Assembly: GCA_027625915.1 (NCBI GenBank)
Contig: JANTQA010000047.1
Coordinates: forward strand, 13,268,001 to 13,332,000
Origin: Anaeramoeba flamelloides
Lineage: Eukaryota; Metamonada; Anaeramoebidae
DNA length: 64,000 nucleotides
Direction of reading: 5' to 3'
In this document: in pieces, positions 1 through 12,800 of the stretch
Position numbering within the stretch: position 1 is the first letter of the stretch
Layout: each line of letters opens with the position of its first letter
Position numbers and translations under genes: made by a program
The notes under the pieces: generated by a model
The model's input: only the letters and a program-made list of their open reading frames with translations
Databases searched by the model: none
What the model was told of the DNA's origin: nothing

Positions 1-660
1 GAGTTTTTCTAATTCCAATTTTTCTTGATCTAATTTTTTCCGAAGCAATTTACATTCCTTACTCTCCTTGTTTAGCTGGTTTTGGACATTCTCTAATTTT
101 TCAATAATTGGATTGTTATTATTTTTTAACTCTTCAAGGATCTTGATTGAATTTTTTTTTTTTCTTTCAAATTTGGTTTTTTTTTTTTGAAATCGCTTTT
201 TCAATTCTTTGTATTTTTCTTGATATTCTTTTTCGTACTGTTGAATTTTTTTTTTTGTCATGATGTGTTGTTTGATTTCTTGTTTATTTTTTTCCAGTTG
301 TCGTTGTAATTTATAATATCGTGCTTTTAATTCTTTTGTTAATTTGACTTCTTTTTTATAGGCCTTATTAAGATGATCAGTCTTGAGCTGGTTGTTGCTT
401 TTGTTATTTGTTTCTTCCGACCTTGAAGAAAAGGGTTGAGAGTCACTTCCCGATCCTGATCCGGATACAGATACTGATACAAACCCAGATATAGATCCGG
501 ATATAGATCCAGAACTTGAATAAGATGAGGGTGTGGATTGTTCTGACGAAATAGGTGTTTCGGAATCGCTAATTGAAACTTTAATACTAGAAATTTCATT
601 TTGTTCGGATACACTACTTGAACCAGATTCTGAATTTTCAAATGTTGAGCTATTCGACAT
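1..660 (-). CDS. Partial coiled-coil protein, N-terminal 220 residues
   Basis: An open frame begins at an ATG at 658-660 and reads without a stop to the window edge, so the C-terminus is missing. The first roughly 95 residues are Ser/Gly/Glu-rich low complexity, with repeated Ser-Gly and Ser-Val pairs. From about residue 100 the sequence becomes Lys/Glu/Gln/Leu-rich with heptad-like spacing, typical of a long coiled coil. Homopolymer A runs inside the coding strand stay in frame, and a broken reading would not be expected to do that. The start is chosen because it is the first ATG and the upstream DNA is non-coding. I do not recognise a family; coiled-coil scaffolds of this kind cannot be named from the N-terminus. 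Strand and coding status are fairly sure, function unknown. Confidence 0.75.
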   Translation of the reverse strand, partial: MSNSSTFENSESGSSSVSEQNEISSIKVSISDSETPISSEQSTPSSYSSSGSISGSISGFVSVSVSGSGSGSDSQPFSSRSEETNNKSNNQLKTDHLNKAYKKEVKLTKELKARYYKLQRQLEKNKQEIKQHIMTKKKIQQYEKEYQEKYKELKKRFQKKKTKFERKKKNSIKILEELKNNNNPIIEKLENVQNQLNKESKECKLLRKKLDQEKLELEKL

Positions 661-2556
661 TGTTAGAAAAATTCAAAGCAAACAATAAAGGCGAAAAAAT
701 GAAAACTTTTTCTTTTTACTACCATCAAAGTTCTTCTTTGTTTTTTATGATTTTATCCATAATTGGTTTTAGTTCTTTTCAAGGGAAAGTTTTCCTCACA
801 TTATCCGAATTCCTAATTTAATATACAAAAAAGATAATTTGAAATAGTTTCTTTTAAGGTTGACATTACTGATATGGAAAAGAAGATTGTCTTGTGTAGA
901 GAGTGTCCATTTGTTAATTTGGTTCTAAGCTGATCCATTTGCGTTTGGTATGAGTTTTAATAGTGTTTCAAAATGTTATTTTTTGACAATTTATAATTTT
1001 TTTTTTCCAAAATCCAAATTGAAAAGTGTAAGATTAAATGATAAGAAGTTAAGTTATAAAAAAATGTGATTTTTATGTTGTTAATTGAAATTTTTAATTA
1101 TGTTTGGTTTTATTTGTAGCTTTTACAAAAAAATTTTTTTTTAGGTTTATTAACAAAAAAGTAAATGAAAATTTTCTTCTACAACCCAAAAATCAAAATT
1201 TAATCTTAAACACCGAGCAATTTATTAATCTTGAACTCTTAAATCTCTATTTCAAAAGAAAAATGGTTTCCTTAATTAAAAATTGCCTTTTTGAACCACT
1301 ATTAACTTTTGTATCTAAGTTGAAGATCGATCAGCATTGAACCAAAATGAGAAGTCACCTTATACGGAACACAGGATAACCCCCCCCCCCTACTTCCTGT
1401 ATTCTAAACTTTAATAAAAATAATACCAAATCTTTTGATATAAATATCCATAAAGAGATTAGGTTATGATCAAAGTATGTTGTAATTGTTTGATAATTAT
1501 CATATTCGTCAACTATTTTTCAAATGACTCCAAAAAAAATTATTATAAATCTTATTGCACAATAAATTGTTGGTTTTTTTACTAATGACCACTATTAAAA
1601 ATTTTCATTTTTAAAATATTTTTAATAAAATTCCTTTCCAAAAATAAACATTTGGAATCAAAATATACTATTTTAATATTTAATAATTTAGAATAAATAC
1701 ATATTAAAGTAACTATTTCTTCAACACTTTTAATATCAATATTGAATAAATATTCATCAAGGTATAAATATCCTAAAAATTGATTATTAATGTTTTGTTT
1801 TTTATTTAAGTTTTTAGTAAAATCAATAAATTTCAAACATTTACTCAATAATCATTAATATAAAACCCAAAGAAAGATTAGTTTTTTTTGGTTATTTTAC
1901 CTTTTTGAAACAAGTTTTATTATAAATATATTTCATATTCTTTAAGTAATAATTTGTCAAAAATAATCTATTTATTAATAATTTAATTATTAAAATAATC
2001 TAATTTTAGTTTAACTAATCTACATTTCGATACAAATTTATAAAAAAAATTCAACTTTAAAATCTTAATATTCATTATTCAAACTCTAAATTTGTCTCAA
2101 GATGTTTATTTTTTCAAAAGTGTCGATACTTTTTTGCTGATACAAGAATCATTTTTATTAATGAAATCACGTTATAGTGCTTTTTTACTGACTAATTTTT
2201 TTTAGAGACCTCTGAACCATAGACATTAATGTGATTTAAATACAATAACAACACACCTTTATTTTCCACTTCTTATTACAGAAGAACATAATAACTCAAG
2301 GGATTAGCAACCATAAAGTCAAAATTCCACTTTTTTTGACTAAATTTCAAAGATGACATTGACGTAATTTTTTTCACTTTGGATATATATCTATACTTTT
2401 TAGCATCCAAAGGTCTTCTTGAAAAAATTTTTATTACATTTTTTAATATATAAAATCAAACCTATAATAGAATTTTTAGTTGAATTGTTTTAAATAAAAT
2501 CCAATTTAAAATTTTTGATATACCAAAATTCACTTTTTGAAAAAAAAACAAACTTA
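661..2556. other. Intergenic, AT-rich, no convincing gene
   Basis: It holds poly-A/T runs and a run of ten C at 1381-1390, which is striking in this base composition. Two short open frames exist: 1104-1340 plus (78 codons) and 1582-1848 minus (88 codons, starting at TTG). Runs of that length are expected a few times by chance at this AT content, and neither resembles a family I know. The minus frame could be a terminal exon. Confidence 0.5.
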
Positions 2557-2665
2557 TTTTTTTTTATTGATGGATGAAGTGTAAATTACACTCTAGATGT
2601 CCCTTTACTTGAATTTCCTCAGGGTAATTTAAGCCCAAAATCATAGATTTCACGATTTACCAAGG
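2557..2665 (-). mobile_element. Short LINE 3'-end copy (severely 5'-truncated)
   Basis: About 105 bp resemble the 3' tail of the larger LINE at 2810 and of the relic at 18925. They share the final 3' UTR block, the AGTGTA/TACACT hairpin and the terminal A-rich tail (T-rich on plus). The hairpin here has loop AAT with both stem arms intact. It is a dead-on-arrival copy lacking all coding sequence, lying about 150 bp from the larger insertion in the same orientation. Confidence 0.75.
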
Positions 2666-2793
2666 GAAATACACACCCAAATTGTTTTAATTAAAAAGCC
2701 AAAGGAAAAAATTGAAAAGGAAATGAGAAAAAGAAAAAAATTTATTAGAAAAAAGGGTTAATTATAAATTGATAAAAAATCAAAAAAAAAAAA

Positions 2794-2809
2794 AAAAAAT
2801 GTTATCTTT
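2794..2809 (+). repeat. LINE target-site duplication, 3' side
   Basis: AAAAAATGTTATCTTT (16 bp) is repeated exactly at 5679-5694. The two copies bracket the LINE and mark a single target-primed insertion. Perfect identity suggests the insertion is not very old. Confidence 0.85.
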
Positions 2810-5678
2810 TTTTTTTATTGAGGAGGAAGTGTAGATTACACTCTAAGTGCCCTTTTACTTAAATTCCCTTTCAGAAATTTAAGCGTAAAATCATAGATTT
2901 CACGATTATTAATTAACGAAAATAATTTTAAGCTATCATAATTTAAAATTATTTCATTAAAATTTAATTCTTTTAACTTTTTCAGAAAAATTAATCTATC
3001 TTTTTTATAGGAAGGACATACCCATAAAAAGTGATCAATATTTTCTATTATTTCCTTATGTTCATATTTTAAACATAAAGGACAAAATTTATTTGAATTT
3101 TTATTTATTACATAATAATATCTATTTAAGCAGTTGGTAAATGTTCTGAATTTTAGAATTGTTGAACTTGATGGATAACTTAAATATCTTTGATTAATAA
3201 ATAATTTTTTTTTTGGTTTTTTAATTATTGCGAAATATTTTTTGTACCTTCCAACTGGTAGAATTCAACAACTCATTATAATTATAATTATAAATTTCCT
3301 TTTTAAGAAGGTTTAAACTCTCCGACTTCCAGTTAATTTTATTGTTTATTCTATGATTAAATTTTATTAATTTTTCCAAAAAAAGGAAGAGATAATTCTT
3401 TTAATTTATTTTTGAATTTGAATTTCTTTTTATTGATTGATATTACCAAATTTTCGAATTTAAATTCTGTTTTATAAATAAGAATTGGTGTGTTTCTGTT
3501 TATTTTGCAGATTTCAGTAATACATGTATTAATCCAAGAGTTTAAATAGTTTAGGGTTGCTATTTTATAATTATATATTTCTAATCCATATGTTAATTGA
3601 CTTAATATAAAAGATTTAAATAATCTTATTTTTAAATTATTTGTTAATAAATTATTATTGAATAATTGTTTAGAACTATTATAAGTTTCTTTTTGCCTTT
3701 TTTAGGTTATAGACTAAATGTGAAATTTTTTTCCAAATAAATTCCCAAATATTTAATTTTTGATAAATCTTGAGTAATTTCTGTTTTGTCTTCATTAGGT
3801 TTTAATCCAAATTGGACAATTACTTGATATATAGCATTTAATTTTTCATTTATTTGATTCATATTCCCTTTTATGATTAAAATTAAATCATCTGCAAACA
3901 TTTGACAATGATTTGTTAATGGTATTATTTTTAATAATAGAAAATGTGAAATAAGAGCAAATATAATCGGTGATAAGGGATCCCCTTGGAATATACCGAG
4001 TCCTTTTCCTTGATAATATTTTACTAAAAATTTTTTGAATAATTGTATTTAAAATAAACTTTTTTTATTGTTTTTCCTAATTATTTTAAAACTGATTGAG
4101 TCAAAGCATTTTTGCTATATCAATCATTATAATATGAGTTTTATCATTTTTATTTTCATTATTTGTTTTTTATCTGATTGTAAATATTTAAAAAGTTTAA
4201 TACCGCAACACGAGTATCAAATTTTTTTCGAAAGCCAAACTGCGCTTTATGAATAAATTCCCAACAAGGCTCAATAAGTTTATATAGCATTTTAAGAAAT
4301 AATCTTGGTAGACTTTGATTAATTGAAATAGGTCGATAGTTTAAAGCGACTCCTTCATTTCCCTTTTTATGAATAAACAAAATTGATCTTTTTTTTGATA
4401 TATTCAATAGTTTTATCATTAGGGTTCAATAACCAATTATTAAATATATTTTGTATTGTAATTAGAAATTTTTTATAATTTTTTGTTCTCAATTGGTTCA
4501 ATATCTATAAAATTTTCTCCATCGATGTTAAATTTTAAATTCTCGATTTTTTGAAATCCTTTCACTGATTTGTTTTTTAAATTTTTAATAGTATTTTTAA
4601 TTTTTTCCATTGGAAAATAAATATAAATTTTTATTTCTTTTAAATTATTTATTTTAAGATTTTTTATACAGTCAGTTTCACTTTTAAGGCACAAACTTTC
4701 AACGAAATTTAAGGCACAATAAAAATCTCAAATTAAGGCACAAAATTTTGTATTCTAGTAAAATAAATTGCAAAAATTAAAAATTCCAAAATTTGTGCCT
4801 TAATTTGAGATTTTTTTGTGCCTTAAATTTCGTTGAAAGTTTGTGCCTTAAAAGTGAAACTGACTGTATAATCTAAAATTTTTTGATTTGGTTCAATTGA
4901 ATTTTTTTTAATATGACCAAAATACTCTTCAATCATATTTTTATTGTTTAAAATCATTTTCATTTTTTTAGACCTAATTAAATTTATTTTTTTCCAAAAG
5001 TTCTTTTTTTGATTAAATTCTAAATTTATTTCATTAAGAAATTTATTCCAAGCTACTTTATTTATTTTTTTGATTCGATGAATTAAATTTGGGTTAGACA
5101 AGAGATTTTTTATTAATGGAGCGATTTCGTAATCTGTTTTTTCTTCTTTATAAATTATATCTTTGAACTGAATGAATTTATTTTTGAAATTTTTTATTGT
5201 AGTGATATCTAAAAGAAAATTTTTTTCTGAAAAGTAATTAGTAAATAATTTTTGATAAGTATTCTGATTTGAAATTCTATATTTTTTTTTTAATATTCCA
5301 ATCTGTTTTTAAGGCAAGATTATTAATTAACATTTTATGGTCTGATAAACTATTTTGTATTGTTTTTGAATTTTTTAAAATAAAATTATTTTTTAAAATT
5401 GATTAAGATATGGTCAATATTATTTGTTCTGCTATTTGATGTATTTGGAATTATTTTGAAATTTTTTAATTGGAAATTTTTCATTATTTCCATTTCTGTA
5501 TGATTAAAATCTCCCAGAATAACTGTTTTGAAATTATGATATTGAACTACTAATTTCTGAATAATTTTACCAAATTCATTTTTTCTGTCTTCTCTGAAGT
5601 ATAAATTAATAAAGATAATATCTGTGAAACTAATAATCTGGATATCTTGATCTGGATATTGGATTTCAGAAATAAACT
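2810..5678 (-). mobile_element. Non-LTR retrotransposon (LINE) with APE endonuclease and RT, 5'-truncated
   Basis: Read on the minus strand, the order is the endonuclease C-terminal half (about 5690-5380; VILGDFNH, then NNIDHIL), a linker, and reverse transcriptase. RT motifs are YRPISI near 4340, AQFGFRK near 4230, QGDPLSPIIFA near 3980 and MFADDLILI near 3890, followed by KYLGIYL. A C-terminal Cys-x2-Cys...His-x4-Cys knuckle follows near 3085-3030, then a 3' UTR with a small hairpin and an A-tail. The first half of the endonuclease and any ORF1 are absent, so it is 5'-truncated. The coding frame is also broken by several stops and frameshifts, for example between the RT pieces at 4473, 4159 and 3901, so it is non-autonomous. 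A 198-bp MITE interrupts it at 4669-4866. Clade assignment is not attempted. Confidence 0.9.
4669..4866. mobile_element. MITE-1 copy A (Tc1/mariner-like), nested in the LINE
   Basis: 198 bp with inverted termini of about 80 bp that begin CAGTCAGTTTCACTTTTAAG and end with its complement, flanked by TA at 4667-4668 and 4867-4868. Each arm contains three spaced repeats of AAGGCACAA, so the whole element can fold into one long hairpin. There is no coding capacity. CAGT ends plus a TA duplication fit Tc1/mariner mobilisation. Further copies lie at 52672-52866 and, decayed, 37666-37864. Confidence 0.85.
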
Positions 5679-5694
5679 AAAAAATGTTATCTTT
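5679..5694 (+). repeat. LINE target-site duplication, 5' side
   Basis: This is the second exact copy of AAAAAATGTTATCTTT, immediately beyond the truncated endonuclease end, and it fixes the 5' truncation point. Confidence 0.85.
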
Positions 5695-6870
5695 AATTAA
5701 GGACTTCCAAAACAACATCCACGAAACTTTTGGCTGATTTAATAATTTGATAATTAATCATGAATGTTCACTTAAGAGATCGTTGTTTAAGTTTTTGTGA
5801 TTTCTTTTTTTTTTTTTGAATCTTATTTGCTTTTTAACCTTTTGGTAATTTTTAGCCATTACTTTTTTGTTTTTATTTTCAAGTTACCCATACAATCTTA
5901 TTTCAGTTTACACATTATTCGCAAGTAACCACTTGATCTTGTCCCTTTATAACTCTTCTTCCCAATATTAAGAAGATTCAACCAGGTGAAAAATGGAAAT
6001 AAATTGAAAAAATCTTATTTAATCAATACCCAAAGAAATACCATATTAGAACCAAACCTAATTGGAATGTTAATCATTGTTTATAAATTACAATAATTAC
6101 AAAACAAAAAATAAATAAATATCAATATTAATTTTTCAATAATGTGTAAAATATTATTGAAACTAATTGGAAAAAATACACACTGCATTGATAAAATTGT
6201 TGCAATTCAGCCAACAATTATTGACCGACAAAATGAATAGAAACCATCAACTAATTGTATTTGGATTATTCTATTTAACAAACTTAAAACTACCTTTCTA
6301 TAAATTTTCAAAAAGAAAATTTCCGTATCTTACAATACAAGATTATGTAACTGTAAAAAACTAAATTACAATAAAAAACAAAAATCATATTTAAATATTT
6401 TTCAAAAGTCACAATTATTTCCAAATTGAAAGGAAATTATCATATTGATACTCTTTCAACTATTTTAAACAGTGTCAAAATTTTTAGAATTTAATTGATA
6501 ATATTATTGAAAAATAGAAATGAAAATGAAAAATAGAAAAGACAAAATATGTTAAAACTATTTTTTAAAATCAAAATTATTTCTAAATTGAATGAAAGAA
6601 TAATAGTATTATTCTTTAAACTATTTGGGGTGTATCAAAACTTTTAAATATTAGTTTAGGATCCCTGACTGATTTTTTTAGTAAAAAGTGATCATTTCAA
6701 ATTTTTCAACAATTTTCAATTTGTACAATGGGCAATCCGATTATTTTTTTCATCTAATTTTTTTATTTTCTTTTGTTTAGGAAAGAAATTTACAAAAAAA
6801 AAACTCAAATGTACATTTATAAAATAAAGTAAAAAAAGTAAAAAACCAAAACAAAAAAATCTATAAAATA
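5695..6870. other. Intergenic, AT-rich
   Basis: No gene recognised. A 65-codon open frame at 6167-6364 plus is within chance expectation. The end next to 6870 is the likely 3' UTR and polyadenylation region of the PP4R3 gene. Confidence 0.5.
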
Positions 6871-9800
6871 TTAATATTTCTCCATTTTATTTTTAATTTT
6901 ATTATTTTTTCCAATTTTTTGGATTACCTTTTTTTTTTTAATTTCATTTCTCCTTTTTCGTTTTCTTTGCTTTGAATTTTCATATTTCGAGTCTCTTTTT
7001 CTAATTCTATTACGAGATTTATTTTTATTTTTCTTTCTCTTTCTATTTTCATTAGATATTTCTTGATCATCTTCTTCCGTACTCTCAAGAGTTTCTTCAC
7101 TGCTATTGGAATAATAATTCTCTAATTTTTTTTTACTTTGCTTCTTTTCATTATTCCTTTTACGGTTTTTTATTCTGTGATGACTGCTTCTCTGATGTTT
7201 ATGATTACGCCGATATTTATGAGAATGTTTTCGATTATTGTGGCTATGATGTTTTCTATTTCGATGATTATGATCATTTTTTTTTTTGCTATCTCTTTCA
7301 TGATCTTCTTCACCCGAAGAGGTTAAAGAACTATCATCAAGACTATTTTCCTTCGATAAATTGGTTGTTTTTACAATTCGATTGGGTTTATAATTATTTT
7401 TACCTTTGACTTTTTCGTCGTCTTCATTTTCATCCTCATCCTCATCCTCATCCTCATCCTCATCATTTTTTCCATAATCACTATCTTCTTCTTCTTCTTC
7501 ATTTTCTGTGTTGTTATCTTCTGTGTTGCTAATATCAACTTCTTCGCCATCTCCATATCCATTATCTTTTTCATGGCGATCATTTCCATTTTCTTTTAAT
7601 TTAGATTTTTTTTTTCCACCAATATATAACTGGATACTTTTTTTTTTAAATTTTTCATTTTCTTCAAACTTTGGATCATTTTTCTTATTTGCTTTATTAC
7701 TGTTCCTCTCTTTTTTAAATTTTCTTTTTTTTTCATAATTTGAGGAAAATTTTGTTGTTAAATTTTTTATTCCTTTTTTTTCTTTGGGTTTGAACGATAC
7801 TTTTCTCGAACCTAAAGAAGATTTTATTTTTATTTTTTTCTTTTTGAATTTTTTTTTTTTTTTGGAAATTTTTTTTTTTTTCTTTTGAAGATTATAATAA
7901 TTATTTTCAATATATTCATCATCATCATCATCATCATCACTTTCGTCTTCACTTTCATCTTCAAAATCATCTTCATCATCATCATCATCATCATTGAGTT
8001 CCTCATCGTCATCATCATCGTCATCATCTTCACCCTCATCCTCAGCTTCCTCCTCAGCTTCCTCCTCAGCTTCACCCTCATCCTCATCCTCATCCTCGTC
8101 CTTAATATATTTATTATTTTTAAAAGAGATATTTTCGTCAATTTCTAAAATATTAAAAATATCCATTAAATCATCCCGAGCATTTTTTAAAGGATTAATA
8201 TCTGTATTCATAGAGTTAATAGATTGGTTGCTGTTTTTAATTGAATCACACATCAAAAATAATTCTTTAAAGGAACCAACTGGACCAATTTCGGTAATCC
8301 AATCTTCATTAATTTCAACAAATCTTGTTATAACATTTTTCCATTTACTTTTTTTAATGATTTGAAAAATTTCTAATAACGAGAAATTTAGCATATCATC
8401 AACTAAAAAGCTTTCTGTGATTAAATGAAAAATCGGATCCCAAAGTTTATTATCAAAAGCAAATTTTAAAAGATCTGGATCATCAATTAAAATGTATTTT
8501 TTAAATAATCTAATAACAGGTAATGTTACAATTGATGAATTAAAATTTATTAATTTGACAAAATATAACATAAATTCAGATTTTAAGAGAAATAGTTTAA
8601 TATAGCCAAAACAATTTTCGAAACAAAATTCAGTAAATTCTAACAAAATTGGCATAAATTCAATTATTATCTGATTTATTATATTTTTTTTCTTATTGTC
8701 TATTTCGATTTCCTTTTCCTTTTCTCCTTCTTTCCCCATTTCCATAATTTCGCTGATGTTCTTATTACTATTATTATTATTATTACTATTAGCATTCTCA
8801 TTATCAAATTGCTTTTCAATGTTCATTTTCCCATTAAATTCAAATGGATTTTCTTCTTCTTTTTCTTTCTTCTTCATTCTTCCATTTTCATCCTGCTCAG
8901 TAAATTCAAAATGATTTTTGCCTTCGGAATTTTCATTATTATTTCCAATTTTATTATCCAAAATATTTTGATTAAAAATTGTAAAAAGAGGATTAAAAAT
9001 AATTGTAATAATTTTTTTGAAAAAAACTTTTTTAAATTTATAATCCTGAATTTTATAGGTTAATAATTTTTTAAAAATATCAATTACCAGAGAATAAGTT
9101 AAAAAATTGGAATGTGAATAATTTAACACTCTAGCAATTGAAAAAAGAAATGGATAATTTTCATTTTTTTGATTTTTTGATAATAAAAAAATAATCATTA
9201 TTTTGGGATCTTGTAGAGTAATTGAATGCAAGGCAGATAGCATTCTATTTTGGATATTGGTATTTGAATGGACACTGTTCAAACTTTGGGTTAACATTGG
9301 GAAAGATTTTCGTCTCAGAAAACTTTGCAAAAACCAATCTTGGTATTGGGGGTGCTTTTGAACCAAGCTAACCAATTGATCAAAAAAAATTACAAAGTGT
9401 GTTTGCTTTTCTATTGATTTCAAATTTTGTTGAAAATTTTGGTTCATTAGTAAAAAAATTTTTGTTCTTTGTTTTAGATTGAATAAAAGCTCCACTTGTG
9501 TTAAATTAATTAAATTTTGAAAACATGTTTTTGAAATTTCATTTACGTGCTTTGATAATATTTCATTTAAAACATATTTTAATCGAAAGGATCTTTGAAT
9601 TTTATTGGTAATAGCTGGGTGGAATCCATGAATTGGAACAAATTTGACTTCATTAAATAAATAATTACGGTGATAACTTCGAATCAGTTTTGGGCGATCA
9701 GTTATAATACTTAATTTTTCCATATTATTTCGTGGTAATTTTTCTGGAACAGAGCTGCTTCTATAAATTTGAAAATTTGGTTTTTTTTTTTTTTCCAGCT

Positions 9801-12800
9801 CTTTATTTTTGTTCATTATTTTTGAGCTTTGTTCATAACTATTAGTTTCAACCTTACTATATTTTGTTGTTGGATCATATTCAAATAACCCCAGAATCTT
9901 ATAAAAATTGGATTCCCGAAATAAACCCTTTAAAAATTCCAAACTACCACAGTTAATCAACTCAATAATAAATTCAAATAAATATTCTAATGAAGTTATA
10001 TCTGGTTGTTGTTCCAATTTTTCAAAAAAATTTAACAATAATTTGATCTGATCCTAAGAATTAATATAATAGAATTAGTTATTTTTTTTTTTTTAATGTA
10101 TTTGTTTTGTTCAAAAATTAAACAAAGAATATTTAGAAATAATTATAGAAAGAAATAAAAAAAAAAAAAAATGATATATAAAGCATGTTATCCAATAAAT
10201 TAAGAATATTAAAGTATGGTCGTTATTTATTATTAATGTATTGATTTAATTATTAAAAGAAATGTCGATAAAAAAAAAAAAAAAAATATTTTTTGTAAAA
10301 ATGATTATATTTAAAGTTTTTGATGAATATTTTCAATTTTTTAGAATACTTATTAAATGATTTTAGATTATGAAATATCCATAAACTAAATTTTGTAAAA
10401 ATTTTTTTTTTTTTTTTTATTATCCTCATAAATGATTAATAATTTATTTGGTTGTTCTAATTAAAATGTATATTTCTATTTTCTTTGAAATGAATTTTTA
10501 TAAAAATACAAGTTATTACTTTAGTCATTTTTCATTAAAAAATTTTTTCTTAAAAAAAAAAATCAAAACAAAAATTTGGTTTCTTTTCTTTAAAATTTAA
10601 ATGATGTAATTGTTGGAATAGTTTTTTTGTCAAATTGATAAATATAATTCCTGTTATTATTTTTTAATGTTACGATATTTCTATTTGATTGTTTTTTTTT
10701 ACAATAAAAAACAATTTGTAATTATTATTAACTGAATTGGATGTTCTTATCAAGATTTTTGATTTAATGTTTTTTTATAAAATCGTACATTTGGAAATTT
10801 GAAAATTAGAGATGAAAAAGTTTATTTATGTGTCTAATCACTTAACATGAATTTGCTCCATTCCCAAGGAGTGGTGTATAACCAAAAAAAAGGGTATTGT
10901 GAAATTGCACTTCTTATGATTGAGAAAATTGAAATAACTATAAAAAGCAAATTGTGAAATTTCACTTCTTTTTGTTAAAAAACAATTCAAATAACAAAAA
11001 AAATTCATAGGATATAATTCTTAAAAAAATGAATTAACAAAAACAAAATTTCACAGGATCTTATTGACAAAAAATGTAATTAATAAAAAAAAGTTTCAAA
11101 GATTTTTAGACTGGAAATTCAAAAAATTTAAAAAAACAAATCCAAAGTATCTAAATTACAAAAATTCAAAAATAAAAGTAACAGTTTCATAAAATCTCAA
11201 TTTTGAACAAAAAAATTCAAAAAAAAAAGAAAATTTTTGAAAAGAGTATCTCAATTAAAAAAAAATTCAAATAACAAATAAAAAATTTTGAGAGGATCTT
11301 CATATGCTTGAAAAAAGTGCAATTAAAAAAAAAAGAAAACTAAAAAAGTTATATTTCTAAAATTCAAAATTTAATAAAAAACAATCCAATCTTTTTATTT
11401 TTTATTTCCAAGATTAAATTTTTTCAATTTGAAACAAATTGTTTTCTTTAAGGACAAAATCAATTTAATTCGATTTAATCTAATGTGTGGTTATTTTATA
11501 ACCCTTTATATTTGTCAAAGTAAGGATTATGTAACATTCTTTCGAGATAAAAATAACTCATTTGAAAAATGAAAAAAATGGAAAAAAAAAAAATCTTACA
11601 AGTCTCAGAAATTACAAAGAACGACACTTCAAAACTGACAGAGTTGTTTTCGAAATATAAATTCAAATCAATTTAAATTGAAAATTGGGTGTTTCTTTTT
11701 TGTACCTTTTTTCTAAAAATATATTAGTTTTTTGATTGTTGATTTTAAGAGATCGATCGTACTTTACATGTTGATTGGTTGTTAATTGGTTCTAGATTCT
11801 GATAAAAATTGCTAAATTTTTTATCCAATTTCAAAATATTATTTTTAGCCGTAATGGCTCGACTCTTAAATGAAAATTGTTTTCAAATTTCAAATTAATG
11901 AAAGTTAAAGATATCATAATTGAAATTAAAAATTTTGGATTTTTTTAGAGAACCGGTATGGGCAAGTGGCAACACAGCCTAGTGTACAATCTGAAGGCCG
12001 GGGTTCTATTCCCTTAACCATTATTTCTTATTGTTTACCATTTTCTCAAATAGCCACCACGGTGTAATTTTAATTAAAAATCGGGCTTATGCTTCTTAGG
12101 ACCACTAATTCTTTGAGGAAATCGTTTGTCCGAATTGAATCTTTTTGACTATTATAAAACTGAACGGAATTGGAACAAAATCCCTCTCAATTTATGGAGC
12201 GGATCCGATTTTTGGGAGAAATGACCAGCTCTCACTTGGTTCAACAATATCTCTAATTCAAATTAGGGATTCGGGCAAACAGGTGGACTTTTCAGTACCC
12301 ACTCTTTAATGGAAAAAAAAAAAAAATTTGGATTTTTTTCGTGAAAATTTGGAGTAATTAGATTGTTATTCGTGACATAATTCTTTTGAATTCTTTAAAA
12401 AGATCAGTTGAGAAATAAAATAAATTGTTCATATTTAGATTTTAAAATCATTTGAAAGGTATTATAAGAAAAAAAAAAACACAGAATTCGTTGAGTATTT
12501 AAAAGAATATTATGATATAAATTATTGTTTGTAAATTCATTGATTTCTTTAGAAATGAAAATGTTATTTTATTAAATAAATTAAGGGTAATATTTTAAAT
12601 TAGTTCTTTATTCTTTGATGAACCCAAAATTGATTTGTAATGGAAAAATTACATCCACAAATTTCCAAATAAAACAATCTTTATGACTTTGTTTTTATAA
12701 ATTGTTAAAATTGATCTGATTATCATTTGTTGCTTAACAAAAAACAATTGCTTTTCCATGTATTGGTAAATGGTTTGGAAAAAATGTGTTGTAGGTTTGA

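Noticed and set aside
1381-1390. Run of ten C as a regulatory or G-quadruplex site
   Set aside because: A lone homopolymer with no neighbouring G/C runs; noted only as compositionally odd.
7138-8914. Several long plus-strand frames rich in Ser, Ile or Phe opposite PP4R3
   Set aside because: They are antisense shadows of the acidic and Lys-rich tracts; repetitive codons keep the other frames open.
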